NCBI RefSeq assembly: GCF_963678635.1
Contig: NC_087062.1
Coordinates: 19,767,789 to 19,831,788, forward strand
DNA length: 64,000 nucleotides
Direction: 5' to 3'
DNA from: Symsagittifera roscoffensis
Taxonomy: Eukaryota; Xenacoelomorpha; Acoela; Convolutidae
Positions 12,401 to 23,589 of the stretch are shown piece by piece. The translations under genes were made by a program, and so were the position numbers. The first letter of the stretch is position 1. Each line of letters opens with the position of its first letter. Below the pieces are notes generated by a model. The model was not told where the DNA came from. It searched no databases and was given only the letters and a program-made list of their open reading frames with translations.

Positions 12401-15400
12401 TTTGATCTCACCTTCGATTTTGTTTGAAAAAACAGGGTTTATGAGGCTGCATGAAAGTGAACTCTCATACAAAACGTTTTTTAATTACGACATAAACTTC
12501 TCAATTTTTATGAAGTTTCCTGGAGTTAAATAAGATTAATATCACTCGTGTTGTTCAGATACTTTTTTTATAATTTATTCTTTTTTTTAAGATCATTCTA
12601 CAATTTAGCTTTCAATCAATTTCCGATTTTTTTTCACCTGTGATTTTAGGATTGAGTTTTCAGAGCTTTGAAAAGCAATCATTCACTTTTCAATATCATG
12701 TTTCAACTCTACCTTTTCAGTGGTCTGCCAGCGCGCAAAATTGAACCTCAACAAAGTCTTATACTTATCCGAAACGTTCTAGTTGACTTAACAAAAAACA
12801 GGATTTTTTTATTTCGAGGAAAATTTGTCTTTGGCTAGAATTGTTACTTCAATTTCTACGACCTCGTGTTCTAATAAACAGTTGTGTTGGTCCATAACTG
12901 TCGAATAATAATTGGTTAAAAGCACATCTATTGTTTACGCGCTGCTTTTTGTTATGCTAGTACTATCTCACTTCAATAAATCAATCCTAAAAATTAACAG
13001 AACCTCTTCACGATTTAGAGAGTCACTTGTCGACTTAGACACATCAACAGTCATGTCTCCACATACAGTGAGCATTTCTTCAGGCTGCATTTTAAACTCG
13101 AACAGACAATCTTGTAATTGATCAAGACATTTACAAGTGTACACTTGGGGCAATTTATAGACAACAGTTAGAAAACTCTTTTCACTGCTGTTTTCTCATA
13201 AAATGGTCACAAAATGCATTTCGTCTGATGTCAGTTTTCTATTTTTATCAAGTGAAATACCTTCGCTTACGTAAAAAGCAACACCACCATTTCTCCTCCT
13301 ATTCACTGTTTCTACAGTTTGGTAATGTGGCAGTTTGACATTATAAAAGTCTATGCTCTCTTTCAGCCATGTTCCAGTTAGATTAATATCGTGTGGTTTT
13401 TTGATTTCGTTTGCAGAAAAGTTTCGAAGGATTCAAAGTTTTGCGTCAATGAGCTAAGGTCTTTGTTCAAAAAATTGAACATTCAGCAATACGCATATTT
13501 TATTTTTCTGACCTTTTTTGTTATGGTGTTGGCCAAACCTTGGAGCCAAAAAAATTACAACAACACTCAAAACTGCTAATTAAATAATTTGTCTTCGAAA
13601 AAGAAAACCAAGAACTTAGGTAAAGTTCTTTGAAAAGAGATATGTTTTAACTGTTATATAATTTTTAGAAAAAAAAAGGATTAAATAACCTAAATAAGGG
13701 GTAAAAGAAAATTTAACAAAAATTGCTGAGAATCACAAATAGTCTCCTTTTCAAACATCTTCCATCCTAATGGCTTTTTTCGCTGATAATTGCAATTTGA
13801 ACAATTTTTAATTGAAAATACTCAAATCAGAAATGTATTGTACCGTGTTTTTTTGACCACTAAAAATGTTTTGTGTTTCAAAAGCTGATTGAAAACTCGT
13901 TTGTCCATATGCGAACTGTAAGCGTTTCCATTATATATTGTTGAAAAAAAGTGGTGATGAATGTTGGGAAAGAAACAAATTAGACTAAAAGAAACTGGCA
14001 GTTTTCCAAGAAAAATGATTTATTTGGTGAAAATAACATTTTTATTCATTCAACCGATGTTATTTTTATATTTGCGTCACTGGATTTATATCAAAGTTTC
14101 AGTTTCGAGTGACTGTTGCCATCTCCAACAAATTAGAGTTCATAAGAGTTCACGTGCTTTACTTTTCCGCATTCATAGTTTCTTTTGTTTTTCATTTGGC
14201 TGAAAGACTAGACTAGTGTTTCACGATTCTCTTCTCATTTTCCATTTTACGGTGGACCGCGTTCAGAACTTGCCGCCCTACTAGTCAAGAGTTGTTTTCT
14301 TTTACTGCACTTTACATAGCTTTTAACTCGTCCACTTGGTCCATTTTTTGATATCGAACTTGCCCCCGTAATTTTTTTACCTAACCGACACGCTAAAATT
14401 CCCCGAAATTGTGATGAAACCATTTTTAGACACTCTTGGTTTATCTTTGATTCAATTTGATGGAGACGCTTGTTCATATATAATTTTTTCCATTGATTTT
14501 GTTGCTTTTTTTGCTGAAATTTTTTCGAAGCTGAAAAATTGCTAAATTGAACTACCGTAGGGGTCAATCGTCGGAGTAGGTTTTCAGTACTAGGCATAAT
14601 ATGGTGCTCGCCGTAAGTTTAGTATATCCCAAATCTCGGAAAAAGTACAAGCAAATCATCAAGATATCATTTTTTCATTTTGTGAAAATCACCCGAATAC
14701 TCTCTCAGATCAATAGGAGGATTTTCGATTAGACTCGAATCCTCACTGGTGTACCGTTGAATCTTCACTGGTGTACCCTCAACCTCACGTTTAATTTATA
14801 ACAAATAGTTTGCAGATTGCTCATCTTTTCTACAAGTTCACTCCTACCAGATACTAAACTGTTTACCATCAGCAGCAACGTCTCTTTTACACCCTTATCC
14901 GTAACCTGATTGATGATATCAGTAATCTGTTGTGGAATATCCATGATATAACATTTTTTAATGCAAGAAGTAACAATATTGAAATTGAATGCAATAAAAT
15001 TGTCTTATTGTGAATTCAAACAAGGTAACTTAAGTTTCAATTCGGCAGTTCAAGGTTTTTTAGAATGAATGTTGACTTTTGAAGGTCAAGAAAAAGAGCA
15101 ACTGTTTCTCAGATATGTTTCATTCTTTTTTGTCCGTTTTCGTTTTTGCTGTGTTAAGCAAGAAATATTCAACGATGTAGCGGACTGGAAGGAAGCGTTC
15201 AACGTGGTCATTGGCGAAGTCATTCGTCTGGGGTTGACTTGGCCCAACGAGGAGTTCCGAGTTGCGATGGAACAAATGTTCGGCCGATTGAAAGTGCTAG
15301 CTCTCCGATTCCTGACTGTTCTTGCTTTAGGTAAGTCTTAACCTGTCGGAAGACTCAACAATCTTGGATTTGAGCTCTGCGCACTGTAAGAATGTAAAGT

Positions 15401-18400
15401 TTTGATATCAAAAGGTCCCAAGAGTATAAATTTTAAATGAATGTCAGAAAAACCGCAGTGATTATTTATATTTAAAGAACTCATCGATGGGTGTGGAAGT
15501 GGAATAGATGAGGCTATAAAGTGAAACGGTCAGTTAAAAAATATTTTACCAAGTATGCGTCATAATCAGTTTGCGGCATTTAGCAATTATGAAGACTCAT
15601 AATTGGCGTGCGTCACATAAGAAAGTATGTAGACTCAAAGTTTTACTCATTCAATTTTTCTCAGTAACATTATTGGTCATATTTTACTTCTGTATTATGT
15701 TATTTCAAAAAGTATATATTTTTTATTGATTTAGTAAGCAGAGCTCATTAGCTCCAGTTATGATTATTGTTTGCTCTAATGTAGCTGTAGCGTATAGAAA
15801 AACGAAAGTTTTGGACTTCATGAAGTTATAGTTTAGGAGCGGCCGGTAAAACTGTATTTTGAAATATACAGGTATTTTCAAAACATGCATTTACAAATCT
15901 TCCCTCGAAAAATATTGGGGTTATTGAAGTGATTCTTTGTTTGCCGAATTCTGATGATATAATTAATTAAATTGGATTAATTTTTGTTCACGCATGCTTT
16001 CGCGTTTTAATGAAATTTCACTGCATTTAGAAACGAACAAGCTACTAAAGTGCTGAATTGAAACAACCGGACAAAGTAAACTAAAACAGAATTTTGAAAC
16101 TCGTTTTTGTCATTTCGGTGATATATGGTCACAAAGTCACGAGGACAAAAATAGCTTGGAGTTTTACCAGCTTTTTTATGATGCGGTATTTCTTTTGCAA
16201 CATTTTGAATCTCTATTACAACTCAACACGGTTAATTTAACTTGGTCTAAAGTTAAGTATGTAAACAGGGTTAATTGTAGTTGTTCTTACACCAATTGAC
16301 CTGACCCTGTTTACCTCCTTAATTTTGAACCTAATGAAATGAATCGTTTTAAGGGTTTAGTTTTGGCTCCAATTTCTGCAAAAAAAGTTGCACCATAAAC
16401 AAGCTGGTGAAATACTAAGCAATTTTTGTCCTCATGATATAACCGAATTTGAAAAAAAATTGAGTTAAAAAGTTCTGTTTTAGTTCATTTTATCCAGTTG
16501 TTTTAATTCAGCGCCATAATAGCTTGTTCGCCACAAAATGCAGTGAAAATACATCAAATCGCATAAACATGTGAAGAAAAAGCAATCCAATTATAATGTT
16601 TTATATCATCAGAATTCGCCAAAATCTTTGCTGCCAAATATTTGTGTAACGAGAGGATTTATGAAAAAAACGTTTTGAAAACACCCTGTATTTAGAATTA
16701 TCCTATTTGAAGGCATGAATTAGGATTGCGTTTCAGGTTTCGGACAAAAGGCTAACTTTTTTACGGATATGCACAAGCAGCTGGGATCAATTGGAAACAG
16801 CAGCTTAGTTCGATGTGTGTACTACCCACAGATGCGGCAGAGCGACTTGTACAATGTCAAACCCGGTCAACTGAGACACGGAGATCATTGTGATTTCGGG
16901 TAAATATAAAGCAGTTGCATATCATATTAATTTCGAATGTAAATTTGAACGAGGAAAATAGTTTTATTTGCGAGCTTTCGAAAACTCAGGTAAGCCTAGT
17001 AAACGTACGAGTTTGAGTGATGTATCGTATCCTAGCAATTTCAATCTTGATTTTATCTAACTTTCACAAACTGAAGTATTTTTTTAAATTTTTACAACTT
17101 CCGATTCGCAAGTTTCGGTTTTTGATTTTCGGGCATACAACCGGAATTGCAAACAAATACAATCAATTTTGTCTGCAATTAAACTTGCGATAGCATTTTT
17201 TTTGCTTTTCAGCATTAATAAACGATGTGGGTTTTTTAAACAAAAAATTGTGAATTATGAATTGTTCTGGAATTTCAAAAAGCGTCAGCGTTATGGTCAT
17301 ATATTTTTTATTTAATATTCAAACATTGAAGTTTTTTTTTCAAAAAACGAGTAGTATTTTTCTGTTTTCTTTGCATTCATTGACTCTCTGTTCAATCAAA
17401 GTTCATGTGCTAGGTGAAAAACCAAAATCGTTCTCCAACTTATTGTCTTTTTTCTACAGTACGTACAGAAGTCTTATATTACTCATACAGGGGGCGGATT
17501 TAGGGGGGGGGGGGGGTTGGACGCCCCCCTTTTTCTCAGGGATTCGACACCCTACCTACCCAAAGGGTCCCCCCTTTGGTACTTTTTAAGAAATCCACTT
17601 TTGGCCGACCGAACCTAAAATTTTTCTAAAGGCGCCTTTAGCGCCAGTATTTACTAATTTTGAGGGGGGAGCGCGCGCCGAAAAAACGCAATTTTTTGGT
17701 CAAAATTTTCAAAAAAGTGCCTAAAAACGCCCATTTTGACTGTTTTTTCAAAAGTTTGCCGGCGGCGCAGAAAATTTTGCCAAATTAGGGGCAAAACAGT
17801 GCTTTGGGAGAGCTCAAAAAATTAATTTGGTCGACCTAAAAAAAAGGTCAAAAATTTCGATTTCTTTTTGAAAATCCTAGATCCGCCCCTGTACTCATAT
17901 ACTGCAAACTCCGTAGGATAAACTCACGAGCACTAACGCTTAGTAGCCGGTTCCCGGGATTTTCGCAGAAAAAAAAACGAAAAAAAAGACGCATAAATAT
18001 CACATTTTAAATGTCTAAACAGTCTATTCAAATTTTTTCAGAAAACACTTTTTTCAGACTCGGCGACATTAAATTATTAATTTTTGAAACTTCTAGCAAA
18101 TTGAAAGATGCCGAATAAACAACAGTTAGTTTTACATGAAAAGAGAGGTAGAAGTTTGTTTTCCAAGCTATGTACTTGATTTTACATAGTTTTGCATCGT
18201 GTTTTTCTTACTGTGCGCTTTGATGGGGCAGTACAACAGTGCCGAAGTACAATAGTGCCGAAAATGAAAACTTTGTTCAACAGTGCCAAAAATGAAAACT
18301 TTGTTCAACAGTGCCGAAAATTTGAACAAATTTCAACATATTAAGTGCGGCAATCAAAAATTAAACAGCGATCATTCAGAATCTTAAGTAAAACTAAAAT

Positions 18401-20075
18401 TTTGAGCGAGAAAATTTGCAGCTTACACGTTTTGGCGCCAAAATAATTGTTTATTTTGCAGTTGCAGACATATTGGCGCCAAAATTGGAGTGATTTTCTT
18501 TGATAATTAGCGCCAGTAATTTCCCGCTCTTCAGAAAATGCGTGTAAATTATTCTGAAATTTTCCCGCCTTTTTCGGTACTTTTGTACTTCGGCACTGTT
18601 GAACGCCCCCGCTTCGATTGCAAAATGTCTGCTAATAATTACCCCTAAATGTTTACAAGATTCACATGTTCGGTTTTGTTAACGAAGAAAAGTTATAAAT
18701 CGTTTTCATGAAAAAGTTTCGGTCTAAAAGAAACTTCTCTTTATCGGAATATGAAAAGTTTTATTAAAGGGACGTTTGTTTTAGGCTGTCAAGGTCAACA
18801 TGATTTTCATTTGTTAAATTTTCTTAACATTTTTTTTTGATTTTTTTGTTCCGACTTTCAAAGAATTTTTTCTACTCAGCAACAGCTAAAAAATGAGAAT
18901 ATTTAAGCAGGTCTTAGCTAGACGTTTTGGACAATTTTTTTACTCTATCAGAAAATTATTGTTGTTTTGAGAACAAAATTAAAAATTTTCATCTGTGATT
19001 AATTTATGCGGGTTTAAAAGTTGCTAATTTGGCCAATTTGGAATAATTAACCCGCGATATTTTGCGTTTATATCAAGCGTCATGGGCCAATTTAACCGTT
19101 TGAAATTGAGTTGAGGCAAGTAACTTTATTTATTAAGATTTGAACCACTAAAGACATCCTTTCGTTGTTTTACATAATCGTGTGGGGTAATAAAATGAAG
19201 AAAAAATAAAGACCATTTTTTTCAATTTTTCATCACATTTTTCATTTTTATAATTGGCTTTAAAAGTCAGTTGGAGCATTCAGGGTTTTACCTTGATATA
19301 CGATCAGTTAAATTGTAGTCCAATGTCTCAGTTTTATAAGTTGAATAGAGTTTTCATCAGTTTGTCATTTTGTGTGTGTGTTTGTGTTTGTTTGTGTATC
19401 TAATCTATATATCTGTATACATATTGTTTGAGGAAGAATGTGTTGCGAAAAACGCAAAACTTTCCAAAAAGTGTCTAAAGACTAGGGCGCAGAAAATTTG
19501 GTCAAAATATGGCCTTTAAAGTGTTAAGGAGACGATTTTTTGAAAATGCGCCACCCTTTGAGAAAATTTTACTTTCGCGCATGATTATATCCATAGCCCT
19601 TGTTCACTATTTTTAATTTATTTTGGGTAGTTATTATTTAATTACTATATTTAATCTTTATAATTAATTAATGATCCGCCGTCGACCGTGAAGTTTTTTT
19701 AGAAGTGTTACTTTATTGGTTTCTGAAGATTTTCGAGGACTCCAGTTGCAAAATCACGATGGAAACTTTGTGGACATAGCTAAAGTTGAAGACCCAACGT
19801 ATGTGCTTGTTATTATTGGAACCATTCTTCAGAGGTGGACGGACGATGAAATAATTGCACCCAGACACCACGTAGTTTTCAATGAATTAACGCCACATAG
19901 AACTACTGAAGGAACCGAAGACCCAATCCGAGTTGCTAAGAGACAGTCATTTGGTCTGTTTGTGAACCCAGACAATGGTGCTATGGTGCAATCATTCAAA
20001 GGGAAAACAAAATACAAACCAATAAAAGCTCTCGATTACCTCAACAAAGAATGTTGCAAGATTAACAAGCCCTGA
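9417..20075 (+). CDS. IPNS-like 2-oxoglutarate/Fe(II) dioxygenase, gene 2 (4 exons, 333 aa)
   Basis: This is the tandem paralogue of gene 1, on the same strand 4.1 kb downstream. Exons are 9417-9710, 15159-15330, 16737-16899 and 19703-20075. The third exon has the same length (163 nt) and phases as gene 1 exon 4. The first exon joins what are two exons in gene 1, because there is no intron at the STTG-YLYLKN point. Iron ligands are H206-x-D208 (GDHCDFG) and H265 (PRHHV), and R290-x-S292 (KRQS) fits 2-oxoglutarate binding. The N-terminal region keeps the family pattern (YLYLKNTGL, DWKEAFNV). The acceptor of exon 2 (GTGTTAAG) is weak, and that junction is the least certain part. Otherwise the frame is clean and the enzyme looks intact. 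Introns reach 5.4 kb and hold most of the local repeats. The substrate is unknown. Confidence 0.85.
10805..11110. repeat. Inverted-repeat region rich in GCGAGTTGT motifs
   Basis: A perfect 14-bp inverted repeat pairs 10844-10857 (AAAAGACAACTCGC) with 11067-11080. Around it are several variants of ACAACTCGC on the left and GCGAGTTGT on the right, so the region could fold back on itself. It may be a decayed foldback or MITE element. No target duplication was found. It lies in intron 1 of gene 2. Confidence 0.4.
11230..12170 (+). repeat. Cluster of SINE-like units with tRNA-like cores
   Basis: At least four partial units lie in tandem here, with cores near 11395, 11575, 11855 and 12018. Each has a TGGCTCAnnnGGAAGGACGTGA-like A-box region, and the last also has a good B box (GGATCGAATCTGG, about 12062). 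The last unit continues into the family tail (TTTCTACCTTTTCTTATTTC, TGCTTTTTGTCGCTTGCTA). Nested insertion or local duplication would explain the cluster. Confidence 0.5.
12960..13420 (-). pseudogene. Non-LTR retrotransposon endonuclease fragment
   Basis: On the minus strand the frame reads LTGTWLKE, then RRRNGGVAFYVSEGI, then VVYKLPQVYT and CGDMTVDV. These are the ordered landmarks of an APE-type endonuclease of a LINE (ETWL, GGVAFY, VYRPP, GDFN). A stop and a frameshift separate the last two, and the GDFN motif is altered to GDMT, so it is dead. Reverse transcriptase is absent downstream. It lies in intron 1 of gene 2, antisense to it. Confidence 0.65.
14247..14944 (-). pseudogene. Possible ORF1 remnant of the same non-LTR element
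   Basis: Two minus-strand open stretches lie upstream of the endonuclease fragment in its own direction. The first, 14944-14765, encodes 59 aa starting MDIPQQITDIINQV. The second, 14597-14247, encodes 116 aa. The second has a basic helical region followed by CRLGKKITG and SGRVKSYVKC, which resembles the RLGK...PVKV pattern of LINE ORF1 RNA-binding domains. The two are in different frames. The assignment rests on a short pattern and on position, so it is tentative. Confidence 0.35.
15331..16736 (+). other. Intron 2 of gene 2
   Basis: AT-rich intron with a strong donor (GTAAGT) and acceptor (TTTCAG). I see no gene, tRNA or recognisable repeat in it. Confidence 0.6.
17488..17891. mobile_element. 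MITE family 1, complete copy with 8-bp target duplication (hAT-like)
   Basis: The element is 404 bp. It begins CAGGGGGCGGATTTAGG and ends with the inverse, CCTAGATCCGCCCCTG. It is flanked on both sides by TACTCATA (17480-17487 and 17892-17899), a perfect 8-bp direct repeat. An 8-bp duplication and CAGGG termini fit non-autonomous hAT elements. It has no coding capacity. Inside are the GCGCCTTTAGCGCC palindrome and several GC-rich blocks that stand out from the AT-rich host. It lies in intron 3 of gene 2. Confidence 0.88.
18225..18610. mobile_element. MITE family 2 with ~40 bp terminal inverted repeats
   Basis: The termini are imperfect inverted repeats containing CAACAGTGCCGAAGTAC on the left and its exact reverse complement near 18586-18602. 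The outer bases are GGGGC on the left and GCCCC on the right. Flanks GCTTTGAT (18217-18224) and GCTTCGAT (18611-18618) form an 8-bp target duplication with one mismatch. Short direct repeats of CAACAGTGCC(G/A)AAAAT lie inside the left end. There is no coding capacity. It lies in intron 3 of gene 2, 330 bp after the family 1 element. Confidence 0.8.
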
Positions 20076-20361
20076 ATAGAAGCAACGAAGAGACAACAGA
20101 TTCCTTGCATAATGGCTGTAAAGACTGTGAATTTAATATTTTTTTACTTATGTATAGTTTAATGATAATAGAAGTTCAAAATAATCACCTACAATTTTTT
20201 TTAAAAAGCGAGGAAAATGAAATGACCATCTAATCAGATAGATACTCCAGAAAAGATTATCTCAAAAGGGCTCAGTCGCGAATATCTTCACCAAAAGTAG
20301 AACTATACTCGTGAACCAGCCTTTTGTGCTAATCTCAATTTTTCTGATAGAAAAATGCTGA

Positions 20362-20367
20362 AATAAA
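20362..20367 (+). terminator. AATAAA polyadenylation signal, candidate for gene 2
   Basis: AATAAA lies 287 bases after the stop codon of gene 2, in an otherwise featureless AT-rich 3' flank. It is the first canonical hexamer downstream. Confidence 0.4.
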
Positions 20368-20833
20368 ATCATTACTTCCTGAGCCGGCCAACTGTTTTTG
20401 CGAAGAGTGGTTGAATCTTTTTGAAATTTGATTTCAAGTATTGAAATAATTTTGAATTTTCCTAAAAATCTACCAAGCAAACTTTTTATGGAAGAAGCGC
20501 GGTTTTGCGGCCCTACAGTGGAAACATCCTGGTTTCTTTCCAGGCAAAATCAGAGACCGCATAAAAACTTGCAAGCAAGGTCTGTGATATATCAAATCGC
20601 AACCTTTACAGGTTACATATAATTCGATTTGCAATAAAAAAATAAAAAAATGTTTCCTCGATGTCATAGAAAAATGTTGCTGAAACTGGCGCATTGCGTT
20701 TTTGAGATAATGTAATCGATAATAAACCAAGCAAACCCATTCAAAGAACCATAACTGCCTTGATTTGAATGTAAATACAGCTGAAATGAACACATGTGAA
20801 CAAACTATTTGCATCAAGTTTACTGGGGCGGTG
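20368..20833. other. Spacer after gene 2
   Basis: AT-rich sequence. A 130-codon minus-strand open frame (20470-20862) shows no domain and no codon signature, and I take it as chance. Confidence 0.4.
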
Positions 20834-21001
20834 TTAAAAAATACTCTTGTGATATTTAGCAATTTAACATTCTGGGAAAGTATCTGAATCTTTCGAAGAT
20901 TTCATAAGAAAGCTACGAACTGGCAATTTAAGATTATTTCGGTCATGTTCTTAAATGTCTAAGATCAAAAATATTAGAAGATTGTTAAGAAAAGGGTTCA
21001 A
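20834..21001 (+). repeat. 168-bp direct repeat, left copy
   Basis: The stretch from TTAAAAAATACTCTTGTGAT to AAAAGGGTTCA is repeated with few changes at 27308-27475. The two copies bracket the decayed Ty3/gypsy block. They may be an unrelated dispersed repeat, or mark a segmental event around the element. Confidence 0.7.
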
Positions 21002-21018
21002 AGCGGCGGATATATATA

Positions 21019-21290
21019 CAGGGGCGGATCTAGGATTTTCTCGAGGGGGGGGCTGATTTTCAAAAAATGTTCGAAAATTTTTGTCGACCTTTTTTTTAGG
21101 TCGACCGAAATGGTTTTTTGAGCTCTCCCTAAGCTCGGTTTAGTCCCTGTTTTGCCCAAATTTTCTGCGCCGGAGGCAAAATTTTGAAAAAACGGTCCAA
21201 AAAGGCATTTTTAGGAACTTATTGAAAATTTTTGACCAAAAAATCGCGTTTTTCGGCGCGCGCTCTCCCCTCAAAATTAGTCAAATACAG
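21019..21290 (-). repeat. MITE family 1 fragment, joined to the Ty3/gypsy remnant
   Basis: It starts with the intact terminus CAGGGGCGGATCTAGGATTT and follows the family for about 270 bp to the CTCCCCTCAAAATTAGT block. It then stops, and gag-like sequence begins at once. TATATATA precedes it, but the far end needed to confirm a target duplication is gone. Confidence 0.75.
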
Positions 21291-21298
21291 ACACCCAG

Positions 21299-21628
21299 AT
21301 GAAATTACTTTCAGCCACCATAATCTCAACAGAAGCACTTAACCAAGCATTGATCGACGGAAATGGATATTTTAATCATCAAAAATTGAGAAACATGGCA
21401 CGATCATCGGCCAATGGGACAACTTTTAAATCTTTTAACAACCATAACCAGATCAAGAAGGAACTGAGCCTGAATATAGAACGGAGTAATTCATGCATGA
21501 AATGTGGGAACACATTTACGAAAGGACACTTAAACGTTTGCCCAGCGAAGGACATAACTTGTAAAATTGTAATTATAAAGGGCACTTCGCCAAATTATGT
21601 AAATCCCGTATTAAGCGACCCACTGTAA
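21299..21628 (+). pseudogene. gag fragment with zinc knuckle, Ty3/gypsy remnant
   Basis: This 110-codon open stretch has a CysCysHisCys cluster (CMKCGNTFTKGHLNVC), typical of the nucleocapsid end of gag or of a gag-pol junction. A one-base change near 21570 shifts the frame in the middle of a second Cys/His cluster. The capsid part that should lie upstream is missing. Confidence 0.6.
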
Positions 21629-21636
21629 ATACCGTA

Positions 21637-22224
21637 ATGGCTAATTGTGTAAATACCGAGAATTTTACATACGTCCCTCCGGAAAACTCATGGGAGGAGA
21701 ATCAAGAATCGTGGGATGTAATAAACGCTTGGAACGAGTACGGACAGAGCGACGATGACGATTTCTCAGTGTTGAGCGTGAGAACCATCTACGACAAAAA
21801 CGGACTTGAAACGAAGAAACTCTTGAACATAGGCATTCGCTGGGATTTGATTGTAAATATGAACATACCAGTAGATTCAGCAAGTCCTGTAAGCTTTTTA
21901 AAACAAAACGTGTTACACGAAATCAAATTAAGATACCCGAACTTGAAAATTTACGCAGTGGGAAAGAGGATAAAAGACTTGTATTGTGGATTCACTGACG
22001 ATACGATCAATATCTTAGGAAAGATAATCGTTTGGACACAATCCAATGGGTGGATCAGCGAAGAAACACCGTTCTCCATAACAGGCGGACACGAACGAAA
22101 TATCCTGGGGAATGACCACCTACCCAAACTTGGCATAGAAGTGACTCAGAGGAAATGCCCCCAGCCCATTTGCATGATCAATCAATCTCCACTCGAGAGT
22201 AAGTACAAAAGTTGCCTTCTTTAA
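21637..22224 (+). pseudogene. Aspartic protease region of pol, Ty3/gypsy remnant
   Basis: The 195-codon stretch contains the active-site region as VDSASPVSFL (retroelement proteases usually have D-S/T-G) and the second landmark ILGNDHLPKLGIEV. The glycine of the D-S/T-G triad is replaced by alanine, which would probably weaken or kill the enzyme. An acidic linker (QSDDDDFS) precedes the domain. Confidence 0.7.
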
Positions 22225-22545
22225 CTGACAAGATCTTTAATGAGTTCAAAAAACTATTCGCTAGAGTGGGGGAAATACCTAACGATCGCAAAGTAACACA
22301 TTTCCACTCACCACTTAAACTCATCAGTACAATCTAAAGGGAGAAGAGAACCTCTTCACTTACTCGCGGGGGTGAATGAAGAATTGAAAAGAATGGAGAC
22401 CGAAGTTCAAAAATAAAATTGGAAAAATGCGACGAAGATTGCTTCATCAGCCCAATTGAAATTACTTGAAAAAAGGATGCTTCGATCAAACTGGCTTTAG
22501 ACTCCAAATTTTTAAACGACCAAATTTTAAAAAAGTAAGTATCAA

Positions 22546-23187
22546 ATGCCGAACATACATGAACTCATAGATAATTTAGCCCTACAAATCTCAGAGAAAT
22601 CCAACGGGCGAGTCTGGTTCAGCAATCTGGACCTGAAAAACGCCTACAGCCAACTCAAACTGTGTGATCAAACTAGTAAACAGTGTAATTTTAGCATAGT
22701 AGGAGGCGAAACTACTGGAACGTATCAATTTTTAACGGAAATTTACGGACTGGGGGACATGCCTAATGAATTCCAACGGGTCATGGACTCACTGTTGAAA
22801 AATATTCCTTTCACAAATTGTTACATAGACGACATTCTGGTAGCCTCGAGGGGAACTTTGGAAGAACACAAAGCAATAATGTACAAAATTTTATCAATCT
22901 TAGATAAGAACAATATGGCGGTTAAATGGGGGAGGTGCGCATTTCTTAAATCAGAAATAGAATGGCTTGGCTTCAGAATCTCCGGCGATGGAGTTCGACC
23001 ATTGTTCGGTAAAGCAGACGCTATAAAAAACTTGCCAATGCCCAAGAACATTTCCGAACTACGCTCTTTCTTCGGCTCAATAAATCAGGATGTAAAATTC
23101 GTCCCTAATTTATTGACTCTAAGCTCTCCTCTTCGTCCTCTACTGAATAAAAATCGGTTTACAAATGGGGCAATGATCACTCAATAG
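22546..23187 (+). pseudogene. Reverse transcriptase, Ty3/gypsy remnant
   Basis: The 213-codon stretch carries the RT landmarks in order: WFSNLDLKNAYSQL with the first catalytic Asp, YGLGDMPNEFQRVMD, the catalytic YIDDILVAS (YIDD at codons 93-96), and the thumb-side WLGFRISGDGVRP and LRSFFGSINQ. The N-terminal fingers are cut off by decayed sequence upstream (22225-22545). It ends in a frameshift at the connection to RNase H. Confidence 0.85.
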
Positions 23188-23189
23188 CG

Positions 23190-23580
23190 TTTGAAAAACT
23201 AAAAGCAGAAATTGTAAATATTACAGAAAACAGTCATTTTGATATAAAAGAGAAGACCAGGCTGAAAACAGACGCTCCGCACAACGGACTAGGTGCGACT
23301 CTAGAATAACTACAAGGAGACCAGTGGAAAACAATTGCGTTTGCATCTATATCTTTGAACAATCATGAAATAAAGTACTTCACAAATGATTTAGAGCTAC
23401 TGGGAGTGTTATGGGCTTCAGAACACTTTAGAATTACCTTTAAGGAACAAAATTTCAAAATGTAACTGACCATAAAGCCTTACTCTCAGCACTTTCAGCA
23501 AACCACGGGAATAAAACGATGCATAGTCGACTGACCCGTTGGGTGAATAGACTTTTACCATTTAACTTTTAAATTTAACT
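23190..23580 (+). pseudogene. RNase H remnants, Ty3/gypsy element
   Basis: Pieces in more than one frame read KTDAPHNGLGA, then FTNDLELLGVLWA, then TDHKALL. These are the three acidic landmarks of Ty3/gypsy RNase H. A stop codon near 23308 and a frameshift near 23465 separate them. Confidence 0.65.
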
Positions 23581-23589
23581 TCCTTCGGG

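Noticed and set aside
17257-17589. A 110-codon open frame
   Set aside because: It crosses the target duplication and terminus of the complete MITE at 17488, so it is a chance frame.
20470-20862. A 130-codon minus-strand gene
   Set aside because: No domain, AT-driven composition, and overlap with the start of a dispersed repeat.
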